DNA from: JALOLV01 sp046295175
Lineage (GTDB): Bacteria > Bacteroidota > Bacteroidia > Cytophagales > Spirosomataceae
Assembly: GCA_046295175.1 (NCBI GenBank)
Contig: JBKBNY010000006.1
Coordinates: 1 to 64,000, forward strand
Reading direction: 5' to 3'
Length of the DNA: 64,000 bases
This document shows, piece by piece, positions 25,663 through 33,936 of the stretch (position 1 is the first letter of the stretch; each line of letters begins with the position of its first letter). The position numbers were made by a program, and so were the translations under genes. The notes beneath the pieces were generated by a model, which was given only the letters and a program-made list of their open reading frames with translations, did no database searches and was not told where the DNA came from.

Positions 25663-26874
25663 TTATTTGAATGCAGGAATACCCGTGATGTGATTTCCGA
25701 GAATGAGTAAATGAATATCGTGTGTACCTTCATAAGTTATGACCGATTCGAGATTCATTTGGTGACGCATTATCGAAAACTCCCCTGTAATTCCATTTCC
25801 ACCGTGAATCTGCCTTGCCTCACGTGCAATATTTAGAGCCATCTCAACATTATTTCTTTTAGCTAATGAAATCTGAGCGGTTGTTGCTTTCCCTTGATTT
25901 TTGAGAGTTCCGAGCCGCCAACAAACCAATTGAGCTTTAGTAATTTCAGTCAGCATCTCAGCAAGTTTCTTCTGGATTAATTGAAAAGAAGCAATCGGTT
26001 TATCGAATTGTATGCGTTCCATCGCATATTTTTTCGCAGATTCATAACAGTCCATTGCCGCTCCAACTGCCCCCCACGAAATACCGTATCTGGCACTATC
26101 CAAACAACTCATGGGTGCTTTCAAACCGTCGGCTTCTGGTAAAATATTGGCCTTCGGAACTCTGACATTATCAAAAACCAACTCCCCTGTACAACTTGCA
26201 CGGAGTGACCATTTGTTATGAATTTCGGGAGTAGAAAAACCCTCCATACCTCTCTCTACGATTAATCCTTTTATTCTGCCTTGTTCATTCTTCGCCCATA
26301 CAACTGCAATATCAGCTTTTGGGGCATTCGAAATCCACATTTTAGCACCGTTCAAAATCACAAAATCACCATCTTCTTTAAAATTTGTTACCATTCCGCT
26401 TGGGTTCGACCCAAAATCTGGCTCAGTTAGCCCAAAACAACCTAAATATTCTCCAGCGGCTAATTTGGGTAAAAATTTTTTCTTTTGCTCCTCTGAACCA
26501 TATTTGTAAATCGGAAACATTACCAATGAACCCTGCACTGAAGCCGTCGAACGCATTCCAGAGTCTCCGCGTTCTATCTCTTGCATCATTAATCCGTATG
26601 AAATGTAGTCAAGTCCTTGACCGCCGTATTCATTCGGTATTGTTGGACCAAAAATCCCCATTTCTCCCATTTTTTTTACAATAAATTCAGGAAAAATAGC
26701 CTTTTGTGCGGCATCTTCGATGATTGGAGAGATTTCTTTTTTTACAAAATCACGAATAGCCGAACGAATCATAAGATGCTCTTCGGTTAGTAAATCGTCG
26801 ATTTCGTAAAAATCTGGTGATTCAAAAGTGTCTTGTTTTGATGATTTTTGTAGTTCGGTTTGTTGATGATTCAT
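25663..26874 (-). CDS. Acyl-CoA dehydrogenase, glutaryl-CoA dehydrogenase-like
   Basis: 403 residues. After a variable N-terminus comes the acyl-CoA dehydrogenase fold with CFGLTEPDFGSNPSGM (about 146-161; FAD and substrate contact). RQIHGGNGITGEF (about 356-368) follows, and the catalytic glutamate is in ITYEGTHDIHLLILG (about 379-393). The YEGTHDIH context and the end HITGIPAFK are those of glutaryl-CoA dehydrogenase, which converts glutaryl-CoA to crotonyl-CoA in lysine and tryptophan breakdown. Another short-chain acyl-CoA substrate is possible. No electron-transfer flavoprotein genes lie nearby. Confidence 0.85.
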   Translation of the reverse strand: MNHQQTELQKSSKQDTFESPDFYEIDDLLTEEHLMIRSAIRDFVKKEISPIIEDAAQKAIFPEFIVKKMGEMGIFGPTIPNEYGGQGLDYISYGLMMQEIERGDSGMRSTASVQGSLVMFPIYKYGSEEQKKKFLPKLAAGEYLGCFGLTEPDFGSNPSGMVTNFKEDGDFVILNGAKMWISNAPKADIAVVWAKNEQGRIKGLIVERGMEGFSTPEIHNKWSLRASCTGELVFDNVRVPKANILPEADGLKAPMSCLDSARYGISWGAVGAAMDCYESAKKYAMERIQFDKPIASFQLIQKKLAEMLTEITKAQLVCWRLGTLKNQGKATTAQISLAKRNNVEMALNIAREARQIHGGNGITGEFSIMRHQMNLESVITYEGTHDIHLLILGNHITGIPAFK

Positions 26875-26891
26875 TTTGTTGTACTTTTAAT

Positions 26892-26917
26892 AAAAAAAAA
26901 CGTCTTTGTGAGACGTT
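26892..26917 (-). terminator. Terminator of the Uma2-like gene
   Basis: AACGTCT and AGACGTT form a 7-bp stem with a TTGTG loop, followed on the minus strand by a run of nine T. It begins right after the stop codon at 26918. Confidence 0.85.
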
Positions 26918-27460
26918 CTATATTTTTGTAACTGAAATTGGCTTAATTTCTAATCCTGCAAGGAGTTTCGACTTCACGATTTCTTCATCTGTTCCTCTTG
27001 AAAATAGCTTAAATGATTGGTTTTCAAGAGAATAAACTTCGATTGTGTCGTATTCAGGAAAAACAATCCAGTATTCTTTGACACCATATTTTTGATAAAT
27101 TTCTTTTTTATCAATGGTATCAATGTAAAATGAACCTTTAGAAACGACCTCAACCAATAAATCTGGTACACCCCGAATCCAATCTTGAATAATTGAATAG
27201 TTATTTTTCGAGACGAAAATTAAGTCTGGTTGAACCCGATTGACTCCTTCTTCAAGAATAACATCTAATGGTGCATTGAAGATTTCTCCTAATTGATTTT
27301 CTTCAATAAACTTCTCGAAAAACTTTTGTAATAAACGAGAAATTTTCTGGTGGTTTGTAAGTGGACTTGGCATTTCAATTTCTTTTCCGTTAATGATTTG
27401 GGTCAAATCCCAATCTTGTGAGGATTCTGATTTAGGATTTTCGATTGTTAATAATTCCAT
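26918..27460 (-). CDS. Uma2-family (DUF820) putative restriction-endonuclease-fold protein
   Basis: 180 residues. PD-(D/E)xK-like residues are visible: Asp in RVQPDLIFVSKN (about 95-106), Glu in PDLLVEVVSKGS (about 117-128) and Lys in KKEIYQKYGVKEYWIV (about 135-150). Uma2 proteins are abundant in cyanobacteria and scattered in Bacteroidota; their function is not settled, although a nuclease role is often proposed. The gene has its own promoter and a strong terminator, so it is transcribed alone between lysA and the acyl-CoA dehydrogenase gene. It could be a recent insertion. Confidence 0.85.
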   Translation of the reverse strand: MELLTIENPKSESSQDWDLTQIINGKEIEMPSPLTNHQKISRLLQKFFEKFIEENQLGEIFNAPLDVILEEGVNRVQPDLIFVSKNNYSIIQDWIRGVPDLLVEVVSKGSFYIDTIDKKEIYQKYGVKEYWIVFPEYDTIEVYSLENQSFKLFSRGTDEEIVKSKLLAGLEIKPISVTKI

Positions 27461-27480
27461 ATCGCAACAAATTTGTTATC

Positions 27481-27488
27481 CAAATATA
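27481..27488 (-). promoter_or_regulatory. Putative -7 box of the Uma2-like gene
   Basis: The minus strand reads TATATTTG, a match to TAnnTTTG, 21 bp before the start. No -33 was found. Confidence 0.45.
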
Positions 27489-27509
27489 CAAAAACGGAAA
27501 AGAATTTAT

Positions 27510-28745
27510 TTAGAAATCTGCTAATATTTGATTTTTCAAGATGTCTTCCATTGTCTCTCTTTCACGAACCAAGTAGGCTTGATTTTGGTAAATCAAGACT
27601 TCGGCAGGGCGAAAACGACTGTTATAGTTTGATGACATTGTGAAACCGTAAGCACCAGCATTCAGAAAACACATAATATCACCTTCGTTTGCTACGGGTA
27701 AAACTCGTTCTTTAGCAAAATTGTCGGTTTCACAAATGTACCCAACCACATCATAAGTGTTTGTTTCTGCAAAGTTAGGATTAGAAACATTTACAACTTC
27801 ATGATAAGCGTCATACATCATTGGCCTAATCAAATGATTCAGACCAGAATTTACTCCGATTAACGTTTTACGTGGATTATTTTTTACAACATTTGCAGAT
27901 GCAAAAAGGTAACCACATTCACTTACTAAATATTTACCGGGTTCAAACCAAAGCTGCAATTCACGACCGTATTTTGCACAAAAATCTTTGAAAACAGTTG
28001 TTAATTTCACGCCTAAATCCTCCATATCGGTTACGACATCGCCTTCTTTGTAGGCAACCTTAAAACCTCCACCAAAATCCATATATCTAAGATTTGGAAA
28101 CGAAAAAGCTAAATCAAGCATCACCGCTGCCGCATCTACAAAGGTCTGTCCATCTTTAATATCCGAACCCGTATGTTGATGTAACCCAACGATATTCAAA
28201 TTGTACTTTTCGGTGATTTTCAAAATATCTTCTTTTTGTTCAATCGCGATGCCGAACTTAGAATCTTTATGTCCGGTCATGATTTTAATGTTTCCGCCAC
28301 CTTCAACATTCGGACGGATTCGTAACATACACGGAACGCTTCCGCCGTATTTTTGACCAAATTTTTCGAGAGTAGGTAAATTGTCAATATTGATAATGAC
28401 TCCGTGGCTGATACTATCTTCGATTTCTTCAAACGCAACACCGCTCGATGTAAAAGTGATTTGCTCAGGACTAAACCCAGCCATGAATCCCAATCGCATT
28501 TCTTGAGGCGAAACAACATCCAATTCGACCCCCAATTTTTTCATCAATTTCAAAACCGAAATATTTGTATTGGCCTTGCAAGCGTACTTTATCTTTAAAT
28601 CTACACCACTAAAAGCCGATTTAATCTTGTTTACTTGCTCTTCAATCTTGGCTCCATCATAAACATAAAGCGGTGTGCCAAATTTTTCACAAATTTCTAA
28701 AACGTTTTGATTTTGAATAAAATACTGATTGTCAATTAATTGCAT
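27510..28745 (-). CDS. lysA: Diaminopimelate decarboxylase
   Basis: 411 residues. It makes L-lysine from meso-diaminopimelate with PLP. The PLP lysine is K57 in KYACKANTN. HQHTGSDI (about 190-197) and the glycine-rich DFGGGFKV (about 222-229) contact the phosphate. EPGKYLVSECGYL (about 269-281) is the conserved C-terminal signature, and CETDNFAKERVLP (about 341-353) carries the cysteine that completes the neighbouring active site. No lysine riboswitch is evident upstream; a -7 box overlaps the end of the lipid kinase gene behind it. Confidence 0.96.
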   Translation of the reverse strand: MQLIDNQYFIQNQNVLEICEKFGTPLYVYDGAKIEEQVNKIKSAFSGVDLKIKYACKANTNISVLKLMKKLGVELDVVSPQEMRLGFMAGFSPEQITFTSSGVAFEEIEDSISHGVIINIDNLPTLEKFGQKYGGSVPCMLRIRPNVEGGGNIKIMTGHKDSKFGIAIEQKEDILKITEKYNLNIVGLHQHTGSDIKDGQTFVDAAAVMLDLAFSFPNLRYMDFGGGFKVAYKEGDVVTDMEDLGVKLTTVFKDFCAKYGRELQLWFEPGKYLVSECGYLFASANVVKNNPRKTLIGVNSGLNHLIRPMMYDAYHEVVNVSNPNFAETNTYDVVGYICETDNFAKERVLPVANEGDIMCFLNAGAYGFTMSSNYNSRFRPAEVLIYQNQAYLVRERETMEDILKNQILADF

Positions 28746-28782
28746 GATTGTTTTTGCTTCTTGATTTTTATTAAACGAATCG

Positions 28783-28790
28783 CAAAGTTA
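28783..28790 (-). promoter_or_regulatory. Putative lysA -7 box
   Basis: The minus strand reads TAACTTTG, a match to TAnnTTTG, 37 bp before lysA. It overlaps the stop codon of the upstream lipid kinase gene (ending at 28788). Confidence 0.45.
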
Positions 28791-29678
28791 TACAATCATC
28801 TTTAATTTTTGTTTATAAATCTCAATTGAAAAAGGAGTTGAGGCCTTGATTTCACCATCAATTATCAAATTTAATGGTTTTGCATCAACATCTACCGAAG
28901 TTGCTTTTATATAATTGACCAATTTTGAATGTATGTGTTTGCCTGAAAAAATCAGTGGAAACAGCTTCAATAAATTAAAAATTGATAAATGTTTAATGAC
29001 AAGAACATCCAATAAACCATCCGACATATCAGCCAATGGGGCAATTTTCATGTCTTTTCCTGTATGAATGGAGTTACAAGCCAACACAAAACAAAATTCT
29101 TGCTCAATAATTTGATTGTCTATTTTTACTTTAGCATTAAACTTAGGATTTTTAAAAATGTGAATCAAAGCAGCAATTGAATAGCGGATTCCTCCCAAAA
29201 ACCTCAATTTTTCGGCGGTTACATTAATATTTGAGACCAAGCCCCATCCGGCATTATTAAAAAAGTAATATTTAGATTTGGTAGAATCGGTCAATTCAAA
29301 AATATCAATTTCTTGGATTTTTCCTCTATTTAGATTTTTTATTGCAGTTGCAATGTCCGAACATTGAATGTCGCTATTAAACGCATTACCTGTTCCGCAT
29401 GGAAATAAAATTATTGGTGGTGCAATTTCAATTTTATTTTTCAAACCATTTATAGCCTCGTGCAATGTACCGTCTCCACCAATTAGTCCAATTACATCAA
29501 ACTCTTCAAGTTTTGTATTCTCCAAATAGTCAGCAATAAAACCTTTATACTGGCTAATGACCGAAGTTATTTGCCAATTTTGAAGTATTTTGCCAATTTT
29601 TTCGAGTTGTTTTAAATTTTTGCCATCCCCTGAAACAGGATTTGTGATTAACAATAACTTATTAATTTCTTGATTCAT
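28788..29678 (-). CDS. Diacylglycerol/lipid kinase family protein
   Basis: 296 residues. The kinase catalytic loop is LIGGDGTLHEAINGL (about 63-77), with the nucleotide-binding segment LFPCGTGNAFNSDI (about 91-104). The ADMSDGLLDVLVIKH segment (about 213-227) is the usual C-terminal signature of YegS/BmrU-like lipid kinases. It probably phosphorylates diacylglycerol or another lipid at the inner membrane. It is divergent from the PhoD-type phosphatase gene, with 64 bp between. Confidence 0.88.
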   Translation of the reverse strand: MNQEINKLLLITNPVSGDGKNLKQLEKIGKILQNWQITSVISQYKGFIADYLENTKLEEFDVIGLIGGDGTLHEAINGLKNKIEIAPPIILFPCGTGNAFNSDIQCSDIATAIKNLNRGKIQEIDIFELTDSTKSKYYFFNNAGWGLVSNINVTAEKLRFLGGIRYSIAALIHIFKNPKFNAKVKIDNQIIEQEFCFVLACNSIHTGKDMKIAPLADMSDGLLDVLVIKHLSIFNLLKLFPLIFSGKHIHSKLVNYIKATSVDVDAKPLNLIIDGEIKASTPFSIEIYKQKLKMIV

Positions 29679-29706
29679 ATTTAGGTTAAGAATTGAAAGA
29701 TTAATG

Positions 29707-29714
29707 TAACTTTG
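29707..29714 (+). promoter_or_regulatory. Putative -7 box of the PhoD-type gene
   Basis: TAACTTTG matches TAnnTTTG, 28 bp before the start. The -33 element is unclear. Confidence 0.4.
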
Positions 29715-29742
29715 AAAAAATTATTAACTTCTTCAAATATTC

Positions 29743-31068
29743 ATGAAAAAGATTTTTATTCTATTTTTTAATTTATTGATAATCAGTACGTTATCGTCTG
29801 TGGCTCAAATTAAGTCTGGTCCAATGGTAGGATATTCTGATTACAAAGAAGTATTAGTTTGGGTACAAACTGAGAAAGAAGCCAATGTCAAAATTGTTTA
29901 TTGGGATAAAACCAACCCTTCAAAAAAACTTTCGACCGATGAAATAAAAACCATCAAACACGATGGATTTATCGCTCATTGCGTAGCCGACCAAGTAGAA
30001 CACGGCAAAAAATATACTTATGAGGTTTGGGTTGATAAGAAAAAAGTAAATTTTGATTTTCCACTCGAATTCCAATCTCAAACTTTGTGGCAATACCGAA
30101 CCGACCCTCCTAATTTCAAATTTGCCGCAGGAAGTTGTGCTTACATCAACGAGCCAGACGTTGACCGTCCGGGTACTCCTTATGGCTCGGATTACGAAAT
30201 TTTCAAGGCCATCTATGATAAAAAACCTGATTTTATGATTTGGGGCGGCGATAACAATTATTACCGTGAAGTTGATTGGAATACCCGAACTGGTGTTATT
30301 CACCGAAATTCGGAGTTAAAAAGATTACCAGAGGCTCGTGCTTTATTTGCCAATACGCATCACTATGCCGTTTACGACGACCACGATTATGGTCCGAATG
30401 ATTCTGACCGAAGTTTTTGGGGTAAAAACATGACACTTGAAGTTTTTAAATTGTTTTGGCCAAATCCAAATTTTGCGTTTAAAGATGAGGGTGTAACTGG
30501 TACGTTTTTTTGGAATGACTGCCAATTCTTTTTGATGGATGACCGTTGGTGGAGAACCCCAAATAACAGGTTATCGACTGGTGATAGAGATTATTACGGT
30601 CAGAAGCAGTTGAATTGGTTGATTGACGCTTTGAAATCTTCGCAAGCTCCATTCAAATTTGTAATTACTGGTGGTCAAGTTATCAATACAGCTGCTGTTT
30701 ATGAGAATATGGCAACGTATCCCGAAGAGCGTAAGCAATTGTTAGATATGATTACAAAAGAGAAGATTCCGGGAGTATTCTTTATTTCGGGCGATAGGCA
30801 CCATACAAATCTTCAAAAATTAGAAAGAGAGGGTACTTATCCACTTTATGATGTTACGCTTTCACCATTGACTTCGGGTGCTGGTGCTCCTGTAAAAGAA
30901 GAAGCAAATTCACCAATCGTTGAAGGAACAAGAGTTGATAAAACTCATAATTTTGGACTTTTTGAGGTTAGTGGTAAACGCACCGACAGAGTTTTAAAAC
31001 TTTCGGTCTTTGATAAAGACGGAAAAGAACTTTGGAATAAAGAATTCAAAGCAAAGGATTTAAGATAA
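29743..31068 (+). CDS. Secreted alkaline phosphatase D (PhoD-like) family protein
   Basis: 441 residues with a signal peptide ending near SSVAQ. An N-terminal fibronectin-like domain (about 25-110) precedes the metallophosphatase domain. Metal ligands are visible in AAGSCAYIN, MIWGGDNNYYREVDW (about 165-179), VYDDHDYGPNDSDRS (about 208-222) and FISGDRHHTNL (about 346-356). PhoD enzymes are phosphodiesterase/phosphomonoesterases using calcium and iron, here in the periplasm or outside. No pho-box-like element was recognised. A clear terminator follows. Confidence 0.9.
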   Translation: MKKIFILFFNLLIISTLSSVAQIKSGPMVGYSDYKEVLVWVQTEKEANVKIVYWDKTNPSKKLSTDEIKTIKHDGFIAHCVADQVEHGKKYTYEVWVDKKKVNFDFPLEFQSQTLWQYRTDPPNFKFAAGSCAYINEPDVDRPGTPYGSDYEIFKAIYDKKPDFMIWGGDNNYYREVDWNTRTGVIHRNSELKRLPEARALFANTHHYAVYDDHDYGPNDSDRSFWGKNMTLEVFKLFWPNPNFAFKDEGVTGTFFWNDCQFFLMDDRWWRTPNNRLSTGDRDYYGQKQLNWLIDALKSSQAPFKFVITGGQVINTAAVYENMATYPEERKQLLDMITKEKIPGVFFISGDRHHTNLQKLEREGTYPLYDVTLSPLTSGAGAPVKEEANSPIVEGTRVDKTHNFGLFEVSGKRTDRVLKLSVFDKDGKELWNKEFKAKDLR

Positions 31069-31084
31069 AATCTTAATAATTCTT

Positions 31085-31116
31085 AAAAGTGGGGCATTTT
31101 GGAAGTGTCCCACTTT
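31085..31116 (+). terminator. Terminator of the PhoD-type gene
   Basis: AAAAGTGGGGCA and TGTCCCACTTTT form a near-perfect 12-bp stem with a 3' T-rich end, 16 bp past the stop. Confidence 0.8.
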
Positions 31117-31184
31117 TGTTTTATGGCAAATTCAAAACTTTTTAGGTCAATTTTTCGTAGTTAATTGTGTAAACAAATTCGATT

Positions 31185-31673
31185 ATGAAAACTCTATCAT
31201 TTTTATTATTGGCAGGATTTATATTGATTTCTTGTCAATCGATGTCGCAAAACAATAAAAAGAAGCCCGATTGCAAAATCTCGAAAGTGACAAAAACCGA
31301 AGCTGAATGGCGTAAGATGCTCACAGCCGAGCAATTTAATGTTACAAGAAAAGCAGGTACCGAACGTGCATTTACTGGTGAATACTGGGATAATCACTCC
31401 GAAGGAACATACCTTTGCCGTTGTTGTGGATTTGAGTTATTTGATTCTAAAACTAAATTTGAATCGGGTACGGGCTGGCCGAGTTTCTGGAAACCAATCA
31501 ACGATTGTAGTGTAGAGGTCGGTACTGATACAAGTTATGGAATGGTTCGTGATGAAGTGCGTTGTCACCGTTGTGATGCCCATTTAGGACACGTTTTTAA
31601 TGATGGCCCACGTCCGACTGGTCTGAGATATTGCATGAATTCGGCAAGTTTGAAGTTTGTTGCAAAGAAATAA
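31185..31673 (+). CDS. msrB: Peptide-methionine (R)-S-oxide reductase, lipoprotein form
   Basis: 162 residues. The N-terminus is a lipoprotein signal with lipobox ILISC (about 13-17), so the enzyme is anchored in the envelope. The MsrB domain starts near residue 40 with EWRKMLTAEQFNVTRKAGTE. Zinc ligands are the CRCC pair (about 78-81) and CHRC (about 127-130), followed by HLGHVFNDGP (about 133-142). The catalytic cysteine is in LRYCMNSASL (about 146-155). It repairs oxidised methionine in exported proteins; an MsrA partner is not in the window. Confidence 0.93.
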   Translation: MKTLSFLLLAGFILISCQSMSQNNKKKPDCKISKVTKTEAEWRKMLTAEQFNVTRKAGTERAFTGEYWDNHSEGTYLCRCCGFELFDSKTKFESGTGWPSFWKPINDCSVEVGTDTSYGMVRDEVRCHRCDAHLGHVFNDGPRPTGLRYCMNSASLKFVAKK

Positions 31674-31751
31674 TTAATTTTTGAAGAGAAATTGATAGAT
31701 TGCAAACTGATAATTCGCAAACAAAAATTTAGAAAAAATTAGTTGAAAAGT

Positions 31752-32822
31752 ATGGCCCAAGACAGAATTGAGTTTTTGTACAAGTATTTGAATAACGCTT
31801 CGCCAACAGGTTTTGAAGCAAGTGGACAACAGATTTGGTTAGATTACGTCAAACCATTTATTGATGATAAAATTATTGATGTTTACGGAACAGCTGTAGG
31901 GGTTATTAATCCAGATAAACCATATAAAGTAGTGATTGAAGCACATTCCGACGAGATTTCTTGGTTTGTGAATTACATTACCGAAGATGGTTACATTTAT
32001 GTTCGTCGTAATGGTGGTTCCGACCATCAGATTGCTCCGTCAAAAAGAGTAAATATTCATACAAAAAAAGGTATTGTGAAAGGTATATTTGGGTGGCCTG
32101 CGATTCACGTTCGTGATGCCGCAACCGAAGAAAAACCTACCCTAAAGAATATATTTATTGACGTGGGTGCTTCTAAAAAAGCTGAGGTTGAAGAAATGGG
32201 AATCCATGTAGGCTGTGTGATTACTTTTGAGGATGAATTGATGGAACTTAACAGTAAATATTACGTGGGTCGTGCTTTAGATAACCGAATTGGTGGATTC
32301 ATCATTGCCGAAGTTGCCAGAAGATTGAAAGAAAATAACATCGAATTACCTTATACACTTTACGTTGTTAATTCGGTTCAGGAAGAGATTGGCTTGCGTG
32401 GTGCTGAAATGATTTCTCGAAGATTGAAACCTGATTTAGCTATTTGTTGTGATGTGATTCACGATACACAATCTCCGATGTACAATAAGAAGACCGACGG
32501 CGATTTGGCTTGTGGAAGAGGTCCGGTTTTGACTTATGGTCCTGCAGTACAGAATAACTTGCTCAATTTTATTATTGATACTGCGGTTGAAAAAAATATT
32601 CCTTTCCAAAGAGCAGCCACAAGCCGTTCGACTGGCACAGATACTGATTCGTTTGCATATTCGTCCGAAGGGGTAGCTTCTGCATTGATTTCATTGCCGC
32701 AAAAATATATGCATACTACCGTAGAAATGTGTAGTAAAGAGGACATTGAAAGTTGCATTGACCTTTATTATGAAGTTATATTGAAACTCGAAGCTGGTCA
32801 AGATTTCTCTTACATCAAGTAA
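31752..32822 (+). CDS. M42-family aminopeptidase
   Basis: 356 residues from MAQDRIEFL, preferred over a TTG three codons upstream. M42 aminopeptidases bind two metals. The ligands are visible in EAHSDEIS (about 65-72), ALDNRIGGF (about 175-183; bridging Asp), VNSVQEEIGLRGA (about 204-216; catalytic Glu pair), CCDVIHDT (about 232-239) and the last His in KYMHTTVEM (about 320-328). These cytoplasmic enzymes form large tetrahedral particles that trim peptides. No signal peptide is present. It is convergent with the nucleotidyltransferase gene. Confidence 0.92.
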   Translation: MAQDRIEFLYKYLNNASPTGFEASGQQIWLDYVKPFIDDKIIDVYGTAVGVINPDKPYKVVIEAHSDEISWFVNYITEDGYIYVRRNGGSDHQIAPSKRVNIHTKKGIVKGIFGWPAIHVRDAATEEKPTLKNIFIDVGASKKAEVEEMGIHVGCVITFEDELMELNSKYYVGRALDNRIGGFIIAEVARRLKENNIELPYTLYVVNSVQEEIGLRGAEMISRRLKPDLAICCDVIHDTQSPMYNKKTDGDLACGRGPVLTYGPAVQNNLLNFIIDTAVEKNIPFQRAATSRSTGTDTDSFAYSSEGVASALISLPQKYMHTTVEMCSKEDIESCIDLYYEVILKLEAGQDFSYIK

Positions 32823-32839
32823 AGAAAGTTATTTATTAA

Positions 32840-32892
32840 TTGTTATTCGTTAATTGTAAGAGTCGTTTTATTCTACAATTAACGAATAACAA
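32840..32892. repeat. 19-bp perfect inverted repeat between convergent genes
   Basis: The arms at 32840-32858 and 32874-32892 are perfectly complementary over 19 bp (TTGTTATTCG...), around a 15-nt loop. It could act as a bidirectional terminator, but there are no T-runs. A 13-bp part (ATTAACGAATAAC) recurs at 52815-52827. Confidence 0.7.
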
Positions 32893-32899
32893 CCCTTAA

Positions 32900-33799
32900 T
32901 CACCAAAGCTTGCTTGGATACTTACCAGCCGAAACCAAATCTGCAATGGCTTTCATTACATCTGGTTTATCTTCTGGGTAGGTTACACCAAACCATTCTG
33001 ATTCGTTTGAGAATACTTTACATTTTCCGCTACCTTCATTCATCATATTACTCATTACAGTCGGAATATAAAATTCAGCTTTTGGAGAATCATAATTTTT
33101 GCGGGCATAATCTTCAAATTGTTCTTTAATTTTTGGGAAAACATTTGGCATAAATCCCCAAAAATTCATCGAAACTGGCGTGTTTTCTCCTAAAACTGTT
33201 TTTTCATCACCTTCGATAAACACAATTTTACCTGATTCGTCTCTCAATATTTTGGTTCGTTCGATTACCGAAGTTAAGAAACCATTTTCGTCTGTCTCAC
33301 AAATCCCTCTCGAAACTGTTCCGTTTTCTGATAAAGTATTTTTGATTTGATACCCAACCATTGCGTGGCAAGTATCATCAGTATTGTTTGAAAGGAAATT
33401 GCTCATAATCTGAAATGCCTCAAAACCATAAAAATCATCGGCATTAATTACAGCAAATGGGGTAGATGTTTGTTCCCAAGCACAAAGTGTTGCATGGCCT
33501 GTTCCCCAAGGTTTTGAACGTTCTACTGTTCCTAAATCGGCTGGAACGTAACTTTGAAGACTTTGAATGGCGAAATCAAAATCAATTTTGCCCTCTAATT
33601 TTGGTTTGAAAATATCGATAAAGTCTTGTTTCAATTCTTCTCTAATGATAAAAACAACTTTACCGAAACCAGCTCGAATGGCATCAAAAAGTGAATAATC
33701 AATGATGGTTTCACCATTTGGTCCAAATTGGTCAAGTTGTTTGATTCCCCCGTACCTGCTACCCATTCCGGCAGCTAAGATTAATAGTGTTTGCTTCAT
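32900..33799 (-). CDS. NTP_transferase-family sugar nucleotidyltransferase
   Basis: 299 residues. The nucleotide-binding start is LLILAAGMGSRYGGIKQLDQ (about 4-23), the G-x-G-x-R-x(6-7)-K motif of sugar-phosphate nucleotidyltransferases. A central INADDFYG (about 119-126) carries the metal-binding aspartates. The family makes NDP-sugars from sugar 1-phosphates. The C-terminal half lacks an obvious hexapeptide-repeat helix, so it is not GlmU-like. The exact sugar is unknown. It is divergent from the DUF1080/PA14-like gene and has its own -7 box. Confidence 0.85.
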   Translation of the reverse strand: MKQTLLILAAGMGSRYGGIKQLDQFGPNGETIIDYSLFDAIRAGFGKVVFIIREELKQDFIDIFKPKLEGKIDFDFAIQSLQSYVPADLGTVERSKPWGTGHATLCAWEQTSTPFAVINADDFYGFEAFQIMSNFLSNNTDDTCHAMVGYQIKNTLSENGTVSRGICETDENGFLTSVIERTKILRDESGKIVFIEGDEKTVLGENTPVSMNFWGFMPNVFPKIKEQFEDYARKNYDSPKAEFYIPTVMSNMMNEGSGKCKVFSNESEWFGVTYPEDKPDVMKAIADLVSAGKYPSKLW

Positions 33800-33836
33800 A
33801 TAGAAACGTTTGTGTATTATATTTTTAGAATTGGTG

Positions 33837-33844
33837 CAAATTTA
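33837..33844 (-). promoter_or_regulatory. Putative -7 box of the nucleotidyltransferase gene
   Basis: The minus strand reads TAAATTTG, a match to TAnnTTTG, 38 bp before the start. Confidence 0.45.
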
Positions 33845-33884
33845 GAGAAATATTTCGATTCAAAAATTTATTGTTTATTAAGTG

Positions 33885-33911
33885 TTGGATTGACAATTAT
33901 CATTAAATTTG
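33885..33911 (+). promoter_or_regulatory. Promoter of the secreted DUF1080/PA14 - cupredoxin operon
   Basis: TAAATTTG at 33904-33911 matches TAnnTTTG; a TTG at 33885-33887 lies 16 nt upstream, slightly close. The start codon is 26 bp downstream. Confidence 0.45.
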
Positions 33912-33936
33912 CCCTAAATCTAACCTATTACAAAAG

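Noticed and set aside
28746..28790. Lysine riboswitch before lysA
   Set aside because: Only about 42 bp separate lysA from the previous gene, too short for the L-box.
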